A stretch of DNA of 64,000 nt from Scalindua sp964437425 (GTDB lineage Bacteria; Planctomycetota; Brocadiia; Brocadiales; Scalinduaceae): positions 3,671-67,670 of the forward strand of contig CAYTGO010000008.1 in assembly GCA_964437425.1 (NCBI GenBank). The letters run 5' to 3'. Below, in pieces: positions 8,375-17,698 of the stretch (position 1 is the first letter of the stretch; every line of letters starts with the position of its first letter). Under the pieces are notes generated by a model. It did not search any database, was not told where the DNA came from, and worked only from the letters and a program-made list of their open reading frames with translations. The translations under genes and the position numbers were made by a program.

Positions 8375-9252
8375 ATGAAAAATCTATGTTCGTTAATACT
8401 ATTCTGCTTTGTGGTGACATTATCTGTTTTTGAGCAGGAAGCTCAAGCAGACTCCAGGACCATGTATGCAAATGAGGTCAAAATAATGCAGGAGAAGCTG
8501 GAGAAGGCCAGGCAGGAACTAAAACGTGAGATAAAGATAGAAGTTAAAGTCAAAAATGGTGGAACCATTACGGGCAATGTAAAATGCAAAAGGATGAAAT
8601 ATCCTGAAAACATAGTAGTGTTCATTGAAGGGATCGGCGGCAATGATTACCCGACACCAGAGGAGCATGGAACAATAGGTCAGTTTGACAGGACCTTCGT
8701 TCCTCACGTTATCGCCGTACAGAAAGGCACTATTATTGATTTCCCGAACAGCGATATTGTAAAACACAATGTATTCTCTCCACGGGACAGTTGTAAACAG
8801 TTTAATCTCGGAACTTACGACGTAGGTGTTGTAAAACAGGTAATATTTGACAAGCTATGTGTTGTGCCTATTCAGTGTAACGTACATGCGGAAATGTCTG
8901 CATTTGTGGCGGTGTTTGATAATCCATATTTTGCTGTCACTTTGAAGGACGGTAATTTCAAGATAGATAATATTCCACCCGGANNNNNNNNNNNNNNNNN
9001 NNNNNNNNNNNNNNNNNNNNNNNNNNNNNNNNNNNNNNNNNNNNNNNNNNNNNNNNNNNNNNNNNNNNNNNNNNNNNNNNNNNTTTTGCTGTCACTTTGA
9101 AGGACGGTAATTTCAAGATAGATAATATTCCACCCGGAAACTACACATTAAAGACATGGCATGAGAGATTCGAATCAGTTACGCAGGAGGTAAGAGTAGA
9201 AACGGGAAAGATAACAGATGTGAACTTTGTCTTAAAAAAGAAAAGAAAATAG
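8375..9252 (+). CDS. Secreted cupredoxin-like protein with a carboxypeptidase-regulatory-like tail (contains a false gap)
   Basis: A product of about 240 residues after removal of the duplicated 55 bases and 100 N (8929-9138), which restores one frame to the stop at 9250-9252. It has an N-terminal signal peptide ending near AQADS and a short charged helix. A cupredoxin fold follows, with likely type-1 copper ligands His (KHNVFS), Cys (IQCNVH), His (NVHAEM) and Met. The last ~55 residues (KDGNFKIDNIPPG, then YTLKTWHE) look like a carboxypeptidase-regulatory beta-sandwich, a pairing known from plastocyanin/methylamine-utilisation-like proteins. It is probably a periplasmic copper or electron-transfer protein; its partner is unknown. 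Confidence 0.78.
8929..9138. other. Assembly gap with 55-bp duplicated flanks
   Basis: N bases occupy 8984-9083 (exactly 100). Bases 8929-8983 are repeated at 9084-9138. Confidence 0.95.
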
Positions 9253-9322
9253 CAAACAGGAAATTACACTTAGTCTGGTAGATTGTTAGCTATTTCGAAT
9301 GAGGATACAGGGCACCACTTTG

Positions 9323-9658
9323 TCAATCTTTATCCATCTTGACATTAAGTTTTTCTGTGAATTGAACAGCCACGCATAACCGGTTGCCGTCAGCAGATTC
9401 TTCCTTAACATCCTCTCTGATAATTAACCCTTCTCCACTAAGATTAAGAGCTCTTTCATTAGTGTCAACGGCTGATATCTCAAGCGGAATTACTGACCCG
9501 GGGGCAAATGCATCGATGTCATCTGTTATTACTTCGAAATAAACACCAGTCGCACTGATATTTATCGTCTTACCCTTTTGTTCTGGTAACGAAATATCAA
9601 AAGAGAGGTTCAGCCTCTGGTTAAGCCTACTCTCAGAATCAGATTCTATACTCACCAT
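9323..9658 (-). CDS. PilZ-domain protein
   Basis: A 111-residue cytoplasmic protein. It has the c-di-GMP-binding pattern of PilZ domains: an arginine pair near the N-terminus (RLNQRLNL) and N-x-S-x-x-G (NISATGVYF) about 20 residues later. AAGGAG lies upstream of the ATG on the minus strand. It may be an effector for c-di-GMP made or degraded by the GGDEF-EAL protein at 27839-29644; this link is inference. Confidence 0.8.
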   Translation of the reverse strand: MVSIESDSESRLNQRLNLSFDISLPEQKGKTINISATGVYFEVITDDIDAFAPGSVIPLEISAVDTNERALNLSGEGLIIREDVKEESADGNRLCVAVQFTEKLNVKMDKD

Positions 9659-9869
9659 ACTTCGTATTCTCCTTAATCAATTTATAACATTTCTTCTGAT
9701 CACGTAGAAGCCAATCTTGCTAAACAATTTGAAGCAGTTTGATTCTGCAAACATTATACATATTGTAGATTCGATGCAAAATAAAAAAAATAATTTTTTA
9801 TATTTTTGATAAAAACGATCATAATTTGGACTATAATGAACTAAAGAGACGATTAAAAGGGTTAAAAAA

Positions 9870-10916
9870 ATGAAGAAAATAACAATCAACAAAAACGACT
9901 TAAGTTCATTCTACAAAAGGCTTAAGAAAGAATTTACCGTTTATGGTGTGAAAGAGAAAGAAAAAGGCTTCTATGTATTTGACGAGGCAGATGAATTCTC
10001 TGATCCACTGGATGACTATATACCTACCATTCTTCCACCTAAAAAATATTTATTCCCTCAACAGGAGACTCTCCTTCGTTTTGATACTCAGCCACATCCG
10101 GACATACAGCCCGTTATAGAGTCTAAAAAACAGATACTTTTTGGCGTCAGGCCCTGCGATATTCATGGAATCAATCTACTGGACAAGATATTCTCCTCTG
10201 ACCACGAAGATATAAATTACACCCGTAAACGCGAAGAAACAGTAATCATTGGCATGGACTGCCTCAAACCATGCTATGAACACGCTCACTGTGCGAGTGT
10301 TGACTGCCTTGATGTAGACAGAGGATACGATATTATGATAACTGATATTGGTAATATTTTTTACCTCTCGATAAGCACACCCATGGGAGAGGAGATAGTA
10401 GAAAAGTACACAAATTCAGTTGAAGCTGGCAGTGAGGATATAAACAAGTTTGAGAAATTAATGAAAGAGCGTAAAGGCAAATTCGAGATGAAACTCGATA
10501 CAGATGTATCTAATCTGCCTTTGCTGTTTAAAAATGCTGATAATGATCCGATATGGGATGAATTAAACGATAGATGCCTTGGATGTGGCCGCTGTAATAT
10601 AGTATGCCCCACCTGTTACTGTTTCGACGTCTATGATTGCATGGAATTAAATATGTCATCCGGTGAGAGATGTCGCCAGTGGGATGCGTGTACATTAAAT
10701 GATTTCGCAGTAGTAGCCACGGGAGAAAATTTCAGGTCTACCAGAGGTCAAAGATTGAGGCACAGGTTTAACAGAAAATTCAACTACCTAATGACTAAAC
10801 ACAATACGTCTTTCTGTACCGGATGTGGAAGATGTTCAAAATCGTGTCCTGTCAATATCGACCTTGTGGAAACCGTTAATGCGGTAGTCAAGAACAACAA
10901 AGCAGAGGCTAAGTAA
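9870..10916 (+). CDS. hydB: Sulfhydrogenase beta subunit (two 4Fe-4S clusters)
   Basis: A 348-residue homologue of HydB/ShyB and anaerobic sulfite reductase subunit A. Two ferredoxin motifs are visible: CLGCGRCNIVCPTCYC near residue 237 and CTGCGRCSKSCPVNID near 318, plus the family GVRPCDIHGINLLD segment. It relays electrons between the hydrogenase dimer and the flavin subunit in cytoplasmic group 3b enzymes. AAGGG precedes the ATG, and TATAAT lies at 9832-9837 without a well-spaced -35. Unusually, the remaining subunit genes begin 2.9 kb downstream instead of following directly. Confidence 0.88.
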   Translation: MKKITINKNDLSSFYKRLKKEFTVYGVKEKEKGFYVFDEADEFSDPLDDYIPTILPPKKYLFPQQETLLRFDTQPHPDIQPVIESKKQILFGVRPCDIHGINLLDKIFSSDHEDINYTRKREETVIIGMDCLKPCYEHAHCASVDCLDVDRGYDIMITDIGNIFYLSISTPMGEEIVEKYTNSVEAGSEDINKFEKLMKERKGKFEMKLDTDVSNLPLLFKNADNDPIWDELNDRCLGCGRCNIVCPTCYCFDVYDCMELNMSSGERCRQWDACTLNDFAVVATGENFRSTRGQRLRHRFNRKFNYLMTKHNTSFCTGCGRCSKSCPVNIDLVETVNAVVKNNKAEAK

Positions 10917-10952
10917 TTTCCAGCTAATCTATAATTAATCTCAATTTATGCT

Positions 10953-12539
10953 ATGTTTGATTTAACTGAATTTTCATTACAAGACATGTCTGAGGTTGGG
11001 GACGCCTTACAGCAATTGGAGCTCAAAGCAAAAAACATTGATGAGTTGAGCAATATGATGGTTCAGTACCTTTATGATAACCTTGGCGATACGCAGACCG
11101 GAGAAAAATCTTCTGTAATGGTACGGTTCTTCATGACACATCCATATTCAAGCCTTGACGCTGAACTACAACAATCGGTCGATAGAATGCTATGTGGCAA
11201 GCCTGATGATCAAGAAATTAAATGCCTGAAGTTATTAGCAACTGCCGGAGTACAACCGGAATGGAACTCAACTATACATTCAAAAGATCACCGCATTATT
11301 CCTCTACAAAATGAAGAGATGCTGAAAAAAATTTTTATGATTTATGAATTTATTAACCAAATGGAAGTTGGCATTTCAAACGTTCTTAATCCTGACCCAA
11401 AACTATCGTCAGAATTGGAGGAGAAAATTTTCAATGTTTATCATGTGCCTGAAGCGCTCGGAAACCCTCACATCCCTGCACAGAAGGAATTCGTAATTCC
11501 TTTTAGGGTTCGATCGCTTATAGGATTTGGAGGTATGTTACCGACAGGAAACCTGTTTACCCTACTCATATTCTCTAAAACCAGGATTCCACATAATACA
11601 GCAAATTTATTTAAAAATATCGCATTGCATGTAAGGATAGCAACCCTGCCTTTTGTTAAAGAGAAAATATTTGTAATTGATAAAGATGAAATTACGGAGG
11701 AAGAGAGGCTCAGGTCTTTAATAGCAACTCAGAAAAATTTATTGGAAGTGTACAAAACGACTACCGAGAATACCAAACACGCTGAAAGTGTCTCTTTTAA
11801 TATCGCAAATGTAATTGGAAAATTCACAAAGAAAGTCTGGCTGTATGCCTGTTTAATATTCATATCAGTTTTCTTTCTATTTGTTCACTGGTTGACACAC
11901 AATGAGTTCACGTTGCATCTGGCTGCCATTCCTATTGAGATCCTGTTCGGTGCGTTATTGATTGAGAAAATTCTGGAGAGGAAGAGAAAGGCTGAACAGT
12001 CAAAAAGATTAATGCACTTCAGGTGTTATCTGTTTCGTTCACGTTTGCGTAACATCTTTCTTGCAAATCTTAATGCACTGAAATTCCCTATTATATCAAT
12101 ATCGAAGATTAAAAATGCAAGCCTGGCAGAGTTGAAACAAATGCGCAAAGATGCTGACCATATTGAATATGCATCTTTAGACGCTATGGAGACAATCATA
12201 ACAGAGTATGTCCCCGCATATCATGCATTTTACAGTTTTATGGAGTGGACAATTATTCATGACATAGATTCTGGCTTTAAGGATATGATTTATATTCTGC
12301 ACTTTATTGAAGAAGTTAAGCAATTTAAATGCAACAACCCAGATACACCTTACGTTTACGAGGCACAAAAGAAGCGATCGCTAATGAAGAAAGTAAAAAA
12401 GGTACTAGCAGAAGGCTTGTTTAATTTTCTGGAATTTTTAATAGAATTGAAGAAGAAGGAGCCTGCCCTGTTTTATGAGCTTCTGGCTGACTACGAGGAG
12501 TCTCCACAGATGGAGAAAAAACAAGTAGGATCTCAGTAA
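10953..12539 (+). CDS. Membrane-anchored sensor-like protein, unknown function
   Basis: A 528-residue protein. The first ~240 residues resemble an N-terminal module I associate with some histidine kinases (VRFFMTHPYSSLD, CLKLLATAG, FNVYHVPEALGNPHIPAQ, IGFGGMLPTGNLF). A helical linker, two membrane helices (about 286-306 and 315-335) and a basic helical C-terminal domain of about 190 residues follow. No kinase, cyclase or GGDEF output is visible. It begins 36 bp after hydB on the same strand and lies inside the hydrogenase locus, so co-transcription and a redox-related role are possible. Confidence 0.6.
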   Translation: MFDLTEFSLQDMSEVGDALQQLELKAKNIDELSNMMVQYLYDNLGDTQTGEKSSVMVRFFMTHPYSSLDAELQQSVDRMLCGKPDDQEIKCLKLLATAGVQPEWNSTIHSKDHRIIPLQNEEMLKKIFMIYEFINQMEVGISNVLNPDPKLSSELEEKIFNVYHVPEALGNPHIPAQKEFVIPFRVRSLIGFGGMLPTGNLFTLLIFSKTRIPHNTANLFKNIALHVRIATLPFVKEKIFVIDKDEITEEERLRSLIATQKNLLEVYKTTTENTKHAESVSFNIANVIGKFTKKVWLYACLIFISVFFLFVHWLTHNEFTLHLAAIPIEILFGALLIEKILERKRKAEQSKRLMHFRCYLFRSRLRNIFLANLNALKFPIISISKIKNASLAELKQMRKDADHIEYASLDAMETIITEYVPAYHAFYSFMEWTIIHDIDSGFKDMIYILHFIEEVKQFKCNNPDTPYVYEAQKKRSLMKKVKKVLAEGLFNFLEFLIELKKKEPALFYELLADYEESPQMEKKQVGSQ

Positions 12540-12565
12540 AAGTGACCAGGCCAGGACACTATCAA

Positions 12566-12586
12566 GATGCGGGTCACTCCCGCATC
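12566..12586. terminator. Hairpin between convergent genes
   Basis: GATGCGGG and CCCGCATC form an 8-bp GC-rich stem around TCACT. It lies in the 50-bp gap between two convergent coding regions, so it could serve both strands. Confidence 0.6.
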
Positions 12587-12589
12587 CTG

Positions 12590-13630
12590 TTATTCACCTA
12601 ACGTATTCAAAAACCGCAGCATTTCATGAAATTTACCAAATTCATGCCGATTAAAGTCCATTACCAGTCTCGGTAAATCTAAGAATTCTTCACCTTTCTG
12701 CTCTGCAGGCAGAGAATCAGTAGGCTCTATTTTTCCAGAACGAAGGATACAGCTATATTTTTCATTAAGACTATTAATCTCTTCACTACTTAAAGGCTTA
12801 TTTAATCTGAGAACAGTCTTGCCTCCAACATATCTAATTGAATGGTAGACTCGGTAAAATTGAAGGATTTCATCAGCTGCCTGTTCGATTGAATTAACAC
12901 GTATAAGCAGACTTAAATCGTTATTCGAAATAAACCCCCGTTCCGGCAATTTTTCTGTTATAAAACTAATCAGGCGTTTCCAATACTCCGAATCAGGAGA
13001 GTCTATTAATATGATTGGACGTGGTTTAGTCTTGCCGGTCTGAATCAATGTGAGAGACTCAAAGCATTCGTCTAAAGTGCCAAAACCACCGGGGAAAATT
13101 ACTGTTGCATCAGACTCTTTGAGAAAAAAGAGCTTCCTGTTGAAAAAGTACTTAAAACTGACAGCTTTTTCATCACCGGCTGTGTATGGGTTATACTGCT
13201 GCTCGAAAGGGAGCTTAATATTCAAACTGAAACTCTCTTTTCGGCCAGCCCCCTTATTACCGGCTTCCATAATTCCAGGCCCTCCACCTGTGATTACCTT
13301 AAACCCTTTTTTCACAATCAGCTCTGAAAGCTCTACTGTCATCTTATATTCATCTGAATCCTTCCGGGCTCTCGCAGAGCCAAAGATCACAACTTTTCTC
13401 TGATCTCTGTATGGGATAAATATCTTTGATGCGTAACGCAGCTCTTTCAACGCCATATTTATTAATTTCAGATCACCACGTTCATCATTTTCCAGTCCCA
13501 GTTTAACGACTGTTGTCAGCATCTCTTCAATTAAATCTGCATTATTGGTAGAGAGAGATAACCTTGCTAAATCAGCAATAATTTTATCTAAATCTTCTCT
13601 GCCTGTTTTATATTCCTTCTTACTTTTCAT
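12590..13630 (-). CDS. LOG-family (TIGR00730-type) Rossmann nucleotide-binding protein
   Basis: A 346-residue protein. The central domain carries both LOG signatures: VITGGGPGIMEAGNKGA and FPGGFGTLDECFESL, preceded by VVIFGSARA. Relatives are cytokinin-nucleotide phosphoribohydrolase-like enzymes or pyrimidine-nucleotide-binding PpnN-type proteins. The extra N-terminal helices (1-80) and C-terminal extension (~100 residues) are closer to the longer PpnN-like class. It is transcribed against the surrounding hydrogenase genes and splits their order. A promoter region is shared with the divergent gene at 13815. Confidence 0.8.
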   Translation of the reverse strand: MKSKKEYKTGREDLDKIIADLARLSLSTNNADLIEEMLTTVVKLGLENDERGDLKLINMALKELRYASKIFIPYRDQRKVVIFGSARARKDSDEYKMTVELSELIVKKGFKVITGGGPGIMEAGNKGAGRKESFSLNIKLPFEQQYNPYTAGDEKAVSFKYFFNRKLFFLKESDATVIFPGGFGTLDECFESLTLIQTGKTKPRPIILIDSPDSEYWKRLISFITEKLPERGFISNNDLSLLIRVNSIEQAADEILQFYRVYHSIRYVGGKTVLRLNKPLSSEEINSLNEKYSCILRSGKIEPTDSLPAEQKGEEFLDLPRLVMDFNRHEFGKFHEMLRFLNTLGE

Positions 13631-13677
13631 AATTTATTATCTTCTTCACTATATACTCATGTTTTTAACAAATGGTA

Positions 13678-13716
13678 TTGACAACCTAATGCTTTGAATT
13701 ATTATATAGTATTAGG
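13678..13716 (+). promoter_or_regulatory. Probable hydrogenase promoter with an overlapping dyad
   Basis: TTGACA (13678-13683) is followed by TTATAT or TATATA near 13702-13709 (spacing 18 or more). An imperfect inverted repeat, CCTAATGCT (13685-13693) and AGTATTAGG (13708-13716), has half-site centres 23 bp apart and covers the spacer and -10 region. This suits a dimeric regulator. The leader to the gamma-subunit ATG is about 100 bases. Confidence 0.45.
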
Positions 13717-13814
13717 CGCTTCAGTAAAACCTTTTAAACACTATATACTTTGAAATAGCTCTGGGTTCAGACAGAAATATTTCTTAAATATAAAACCTAA
13801 CTATCTATTTGCTC

Positions 13815-14654
13815 ATGTTGAAAAACAAAGAAAGAAGTAGTTCTGTCTATCTTCCTGAAGTAGCCGAGGTAGTAAGCACGCAACAGCTCACTGCCATGGA
13901 GAAATATATTGAGCTTGAGTTAAAGAAACCAGGTAATTTTGATTTCAACCCCGGACAATTTATTCAGATCTCAATCTTTGGTATTGGAGAAGCTCCAATA
14001 TCAATATCATCATCTCCCTTTAACAAAACCAGAATTGGAGTCTGCGTCAGAAAGGCCGGAGATGTAACAGCTGCTATTCACAAATTGGAGAAAGGCTCAT
14101 GTCTGGGCATAAGAGGCCCACTGGGAAACGGATTCCCTGTAGAGGAGATGAAGGGGAAGGATCTTCTGTTTATAGCCGGTGGCCTGGGATTAGCACCTCT
14201 GCGCTCGCTGATTAACTATGTCCTTGAGAAAAGAGACGATTTTGCAAAGATAACTATTCTTTACGGTGCAAAGAGCCCCGGAGAGATGCTGTTTAGAGAG
14301 GAGCTTAAACTCTGGAAAACAAGAGAAGATATTGAATTAGACATTACGGTTGATAAGCCGGACGATAACTGGCCTGGTAAATCAGGAGTTATTACGAGGC
14401 TTATTCCACCTTTAAAGATTGAACCTTCTAATACCTATGCATTGGTAGTCGGACCTCCGATAATGTATAAATACGTCCTTCTTGAGCTGCAGTCAAAGCA
14501 GATACCTGAAGATCATATTATCATGTCATTGGAGAGACGTATGAAATGTGGTATTGGAAAATGCGGTCATTGTCAGATCAACGGAGTATATGTCTGCCTT
14601 GAAGGCCCTGAGTTCAGCTACCATACATTGAAATTTCTTCCGGAGGCTATATGA
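13815..14654 (+). CDS. Sulfhydrogenase gamma subunit (FAD/NAD(P)H, 2Fe-2S)
   Basis: A 279-residue ferredoxin-reductase-type subunit, called HydG or ShyC in Pyrococcus sulfhydrogenases and unrelated to the maturase HydG at 26428. A flavin-binding barrel comes first (about 1-100, with a PISISSSP flavin motif). The NAD(P)-binding domain follows (LLFIAGGLGLAPLRSLI). The C-terminal 2Fe-2S site has cysteines in MKCGIGKCGHCQ and YVC. It passes electrons between the [NiFe] site and NAD(P)H. The ATG at 13815 is preferred to the TTG two codons earlier. It overlaps the next gene by 4 bp. Confidence 0.88.
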   Translation: MLKNKERSSSVYLPEVAEVVSTQQLTAMEKYIELELKKPGNFDFNPGQFIQISIFGIGEAPISISSSPFNKTRIGVCVRKAGDVTAAIHKLEKGSCLGIRGPLGNGFPVEEMKGKDLLFIAGGLGLAPLRSLINYVLEKRDDFAKITILYGAKSPGEMLFREELKLWKTREDIELDITVDKPDDNWPGKSGVITRLIPPLKIEPSNTYALVVGPPIMYKYVLLELQSKQIPEDHIIMSLERRMKCGIGKCGHCQINGVYVCLEGPEFSYHTLKFLPEAI

Positions 14655-15394
14655 CAAAGCCAAGAGTCGCTTTTTTCTCATTCTCAAGCTGTGAAGGCTG
14701 CCAGTTAGTCGTACTCACCATTGAGGAGCAGCTTCTTGAACTAGCCAATTTAATAGATATTGTCTCCTTCAGAGAGGCTATGAGTGAGAAAAGTGAGGAC
14801 TACGATATCGCATTCATTGAAGGCAGTATCACAAGAACTTCGGAAATTGAACGGATTAAAAAAATACGGGACACTGCCAAGGTCATAATAGCAATAGGTG
14901 CATGTGCTACCATTGGTGGTATTAACAGCCTGAAAAACCAGTTCAAAATGGATAAGGTCAAGGGAATAGTATATGGTAAAATGGCAGACAATTACGAAAC
15001 AATCCCTACAAGGCCGATTGAGGCCGTAATTAAGGTCGATTACTGGATACAAGGGTGTCCCATTGACAAAGATGAATTTATTGAGGTAACCAAGTCGATA
15101 TTGCTGGGGAAAAAGCCACGTATACCTGATTATCCGGTGTGTGTAGAGTGTCAGATGAGAGAGAATGTCTGTCTGTTCGAAAAAGGTATTGTCTGCATGG
15201 GGCCGGTAACGAAGGCCGGATGTAAGGCTATCTGCCCGACTTATAATGATGGATGTGTTGGCTGTCGCGGCCTGATCGATGATCCAAATTTGTCTTCGCA
15301 CAAGAATCTCTTAAGCGAGCACGGATTGACCGTTGATGAAGCCATTTCACAATACATGCTGTTTGGGGGAAATAGTAAAGAGAAGTATGAATGA
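14651..15394 (+). CDS. hydD: [NiFe]-sulfhydrogenase small (delta) subunit
   Basis: A 247-residue subunit without a Tat signal, so cytoplasmic. Proximal-cluster cysteines are C14 and C17 (SSCEGCQ), C85 (GACATIGG) and C136 (GCPID). Eight further cysteines (C164, C167, C174, C182, C191, C195, C202, C205) can hold two more 4Fe-4S clusters, as in group 3 enzymes. GGAGG directly precedes the ATG, which overlaps the preceding stop in ATGA style and implies coupled translation. Confidence 0.9.
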   Translation: MTKPRVAFFSFSSCEGCQLVVLTIEEQLLELANLIDIVSFREAMSEKSEDYDIAFIEGSITRTSEIERIKKIRDTAKVIIAIGACATIGGINSLKNQFKMDKVKGIVYGKMADNYETIPTRPIEAVIKVDYWIQGCPIDKDEFIEVTKSILLGKKPRIPDYPVCVECQMRENVCLFEKGIVCMGPVTKAGCKAICPTYNDGCVGCRGLIDDPNLSSHKNLLSEHGLTVDEAISQYMLFGGNSKEKYE

Positions 15395-15467
15395 CTTAGA
15401 GGCAAGAAGCTAAACACAAGATATCAGAGTTAAAAATCAATCTTATTAATATTTCAGGAAAAATTAA

Positions 15468-16760
15468 ATGCACGATTTTCACGTAGGTATTGAACATATA
15501 ACACGAGTCGAGGGACATGGGAACATAATAATCGACGTAAAGGAGGGAAAGATTCGTGAACTGCGGATGGATATAGTAGAATCCCCGCGTTTTTTTGAGG
15601 CGATGGCACTTGGCAGATCATATAAAGAGGTTGCGCATATAACCTCACGTATATGCGGTATATGCGCTGTTACGCATACCACAACATCAATAAAAGCCAT
15701 TGAAGCCGCACTCGGATTTGAACCTTCAGCACAGACAATAAAATTAAGAAAACTATTACTTAACGCCGAATTTATTCAGAGTCACATTCTCCATGTCTAT
15801 TTCCTGACAGCACCGGACTTCTTCAGAGTGGGCAGTGTGTTTGGTATGGTAAAAGACAATAAAGAGATCGTCTTAAGAGGTATGAGAATTAAAACACTCG
15901 CTAACGAATTATGCGCATTGGTGGGAGGCAGACACATTCACCCCATTACATTAAAAGTAGGGTGTTTTTCTAAAAACCCGGAATCAAAAGACCTGGAGGC
16001 ATTTAAGAAGAAGATTGAGGATTTGTGGCCGGATATTGAAGAGACAGTGAAATTCTTCAAGAGTCTGAAAACTCCTGAGTTTGAGAGAGAGACTGAATAT
16101 ATCTCCCTTACTAACCCGGATGAATACGCTCTATATGACGGCAATATCAAATCGAGTGACAATGGTGAAGTTGAACCCTCCGACTACCTGGATAAGGTAA
16201 AGGAATTTATGGTCCCTAGCTCAACATCAAAACATGCGAGATCAAATAGAGATTCTTATATGGTAGGAGCACTGGCAAGGTTTAACAACAATTACGATCA
16301 ATTGCACCCGAAAGCAAAAGAGGTTGCCGAGGAACTTGGATTAAAACACCCCTGTTACAATACGTACATGAATAATGTTGCCCAGGTAGTAGAAACGGTT
16401 CACTGCTTTGAAGACAGTATCATGCTGATGGATGACCTGATTTCAGATGGAATGACGGAAGAAGAAATAGAACTGATTCCTAAAGCCGGACATGGTGTAG
16501 GAGCTACAGAAGCACCAAGGGGAACATTATATCATGAGCACAAACTAGATGATAACGGTAAGATCAACTATGCTAATTATATTATTCCAACAGGACAGAA
16601 CCTGGCTAACATTGAAAATGACCTGAGAGAACTTGTGCCAAACATACTTGATCAACCAAGGGATGACATAATCCTTAACATTGAAATGCTTGTAAGGGCT
16701 TATGATCCATGCATTTCATGTGCAACACATTTGATGAAGGTAAAATTTATAAATGAATAG
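15468..16760 (+). CDS. hydA: [NiFe]-sulfhydrogenase large (alpha) subunit, group 3b-like
   Basis: A 430-residue catalytic subunit. The four nickel-iron ligands are present: C63 and C66 in RICGIC, and C415 and C418 in DPCISCATH. H421 is followed by a 9-residue C-terminal peptide (LMKVKFINE) that a maturation protease would remove. With the beta, gamma and delta subunits it makes a soluble, NAD(P)-linked, bidirectional hydrogenase that in some organisms also reduces sulfur. The protease gene overlaps its end by 8 bp. Confidence 0.92.
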   Translation: MHDFHVGIEHITRVEGHGNIIIDVKEGKIRELRMDIVESPRFFEAMALGRSYKEVAHITSRICGICAVTHTTTSIKAIEAALGFEPSAQTIKLRKLLLNAEFIQSHILHVYFLTAPDFFRVGSVFGMVKDNKEIVLRGMRIKTLANELCALVGGRHIHPITLKVGCFSKNPESKDLEAFKKKIEDLWPDIEETVKFFKSLKTPEFERETEYISLTNPDEYALYDGNIKSSDNGEVEPSDYLDKVKEFMVPSSTSKHARSNRDSYMVGALARFNNNYDQLHPKAKEVAEELGLKHPCYNTYMNNVAQVVETVHCFEDSIMLMDDLISDGMTEEEIELIPKAGHGVGATEAPRGTLYHEHKLDDNGKINYANYIIPTGQNLANIENDLRELVPNILDQPRDDIILNIEMLVRAYDPCISCATHLMKVKFINE

Positions 16761-17229
16761 CAAGATAGTAGTTATTGGAATTGGCAATCTATTGCTCATG
16801 GATGAAGGAATTGGCGTCCACACAATCAATGAGCTGGAGAAGCATGATCTTCCGGAAAGTATAGAGATATACGATGGTGGTACGGGCGGGTTTAAACTAA
16901 TAGATCTTATGCATGGAGCTGCAAGAGTAATTTTTATAGATGCAGTTGAAACCGGCAAAACACCGGGCAGTGTTACAATATTTAGTGCTGAAGAGGTCCG
17001 TTCAATCTACAACAAGAAGAAGTATTCATTACATGACACCGATCTCATGGAAATAATTAAAATGACGGAAATGCTTGGTAATCCGCCCATGATAGAGATT
17101 GTGGGTGTCCAGCCAAAGACAATTAGTTACGGCACTACTCTTTCTAAAGAGTTAGCAGGCTCAATGTCAAATATAGTAAATACCGTACTCAGGAAAATTG
17201 AAGAAGTTTGCAGCACTCCGTCTGCCTGA
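16753..17229 (+). CDS. [NiFe]-hydrogenase maturation protease
   Basis: A 158-residue HyaD/HycI/FrxA-type endopeptidase. It begins VVIGIGNLLLMDEGIGVH, in which the conserved Glu/Asp binds nickel, and has FIDAVETGKTPGSV for the second carboxylate. The later HDTDLMEI segment supplies the usual His. It cleaves the C-terminal peptide of the large subunit once the metal site is loaded. Its start lies inside the end of hydA, so the two are coupled. Confidence 0.88.
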   Translation: MNSKIVVIGIGNLLLMDEGIGVHTINELEKHDLPESIEIYDGGTGGFKLIDLMHGAARVIFIDAVETGKTPGSVTIFSAEEVRSIYNKKKYSLHDTDLMEIIKMTEMLGNPPMIEIVGVQPKTISYGTTLSKELAGSMSNIVNTVLRKIEEVCSTPSA

Positions 17230-17267
17230 CAATTACACTCTCTTTTGAGAGGAAGGAGCTGATTTAT

Positions 17268-17681
17268 TTGGCAAACCAGAAAATACTAATCATTGACGAT
17301 GACCCCGATATAGTTGAAGCGATGAGGATGCCCCTTGAGGCAAACAGCTATAACATAATTACTGCAAGTAATGGTAAAGATGGACTGCAAAGAGCAAAAG
17401 AAGAAACCCCTGATTTAATAATACTTGACGTAATGATGGAGACAGATACTGAGGGATTTCATGTGGCCTATGCGCTCAGAAGTGAAGAACCGGATTCCGA
17501 GTACAAGCATTGCAGAAAAACCCCAATACTGATGATTACTGCCATATCTCAGAAAAAGAGTATGAATTTTTCACCGGAGAGCGATGACGCTTTTCTACCG
17601 GTTGACGGTTTTATCGAAAAACCAGTCCAGCCGAAGGACCTGTTAGCAAAAGTGTCAGAGCTTCTGGCAAACAAAGAGTAA
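17268..17681 (+). CDS. Single-domain response regulator
   Basis: A 137-residue CheY-like receiver. Acidic residues are in LIIDDDPDIV, the phospho-accepting Asp in IILDVMMETD, and the Lys in FIEKPVQP. A longer than usual loop (DSEYKHCRKTP) precedes the fourth strand. The start is a TTG at 17268, chosen for GGAAGGAG nine bases upstream; the frame extends back to 17208 with no ribosome site. It lies 17 bp before the histidine kinase and is probably its partner. There is no output domain. Confidence 0.82.
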   Translation: MANQKILIIDDDPDIVEAMRMPLEANSYNIITASNGKDGLQRAKEETPDLIILDVMMETDTEGFHVAYALRSEEPDSEYKHCRKTPILMITAISQKKSMNFSPESDDAFLPVDGFIEKPVQPKDLLAKVSELLANKE

Positions 17682-17698
17682 TACTATCACAGATCACC

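Noticed and set aside
9806..9837. TTGATA...TATAAT before hydB as a standard promoter
   Set aside because: The spacer is 20 bases, too long for a confident sigma-70 call, though TATAAT may still be a -10 box.
14750..15301. 183-codon minus-strand frame inside the hydrogenase small subunit
   Set aside because: The plus-strand gene has all cluster cysteines and good ribosome site; the antisense product has no recognisable feature.
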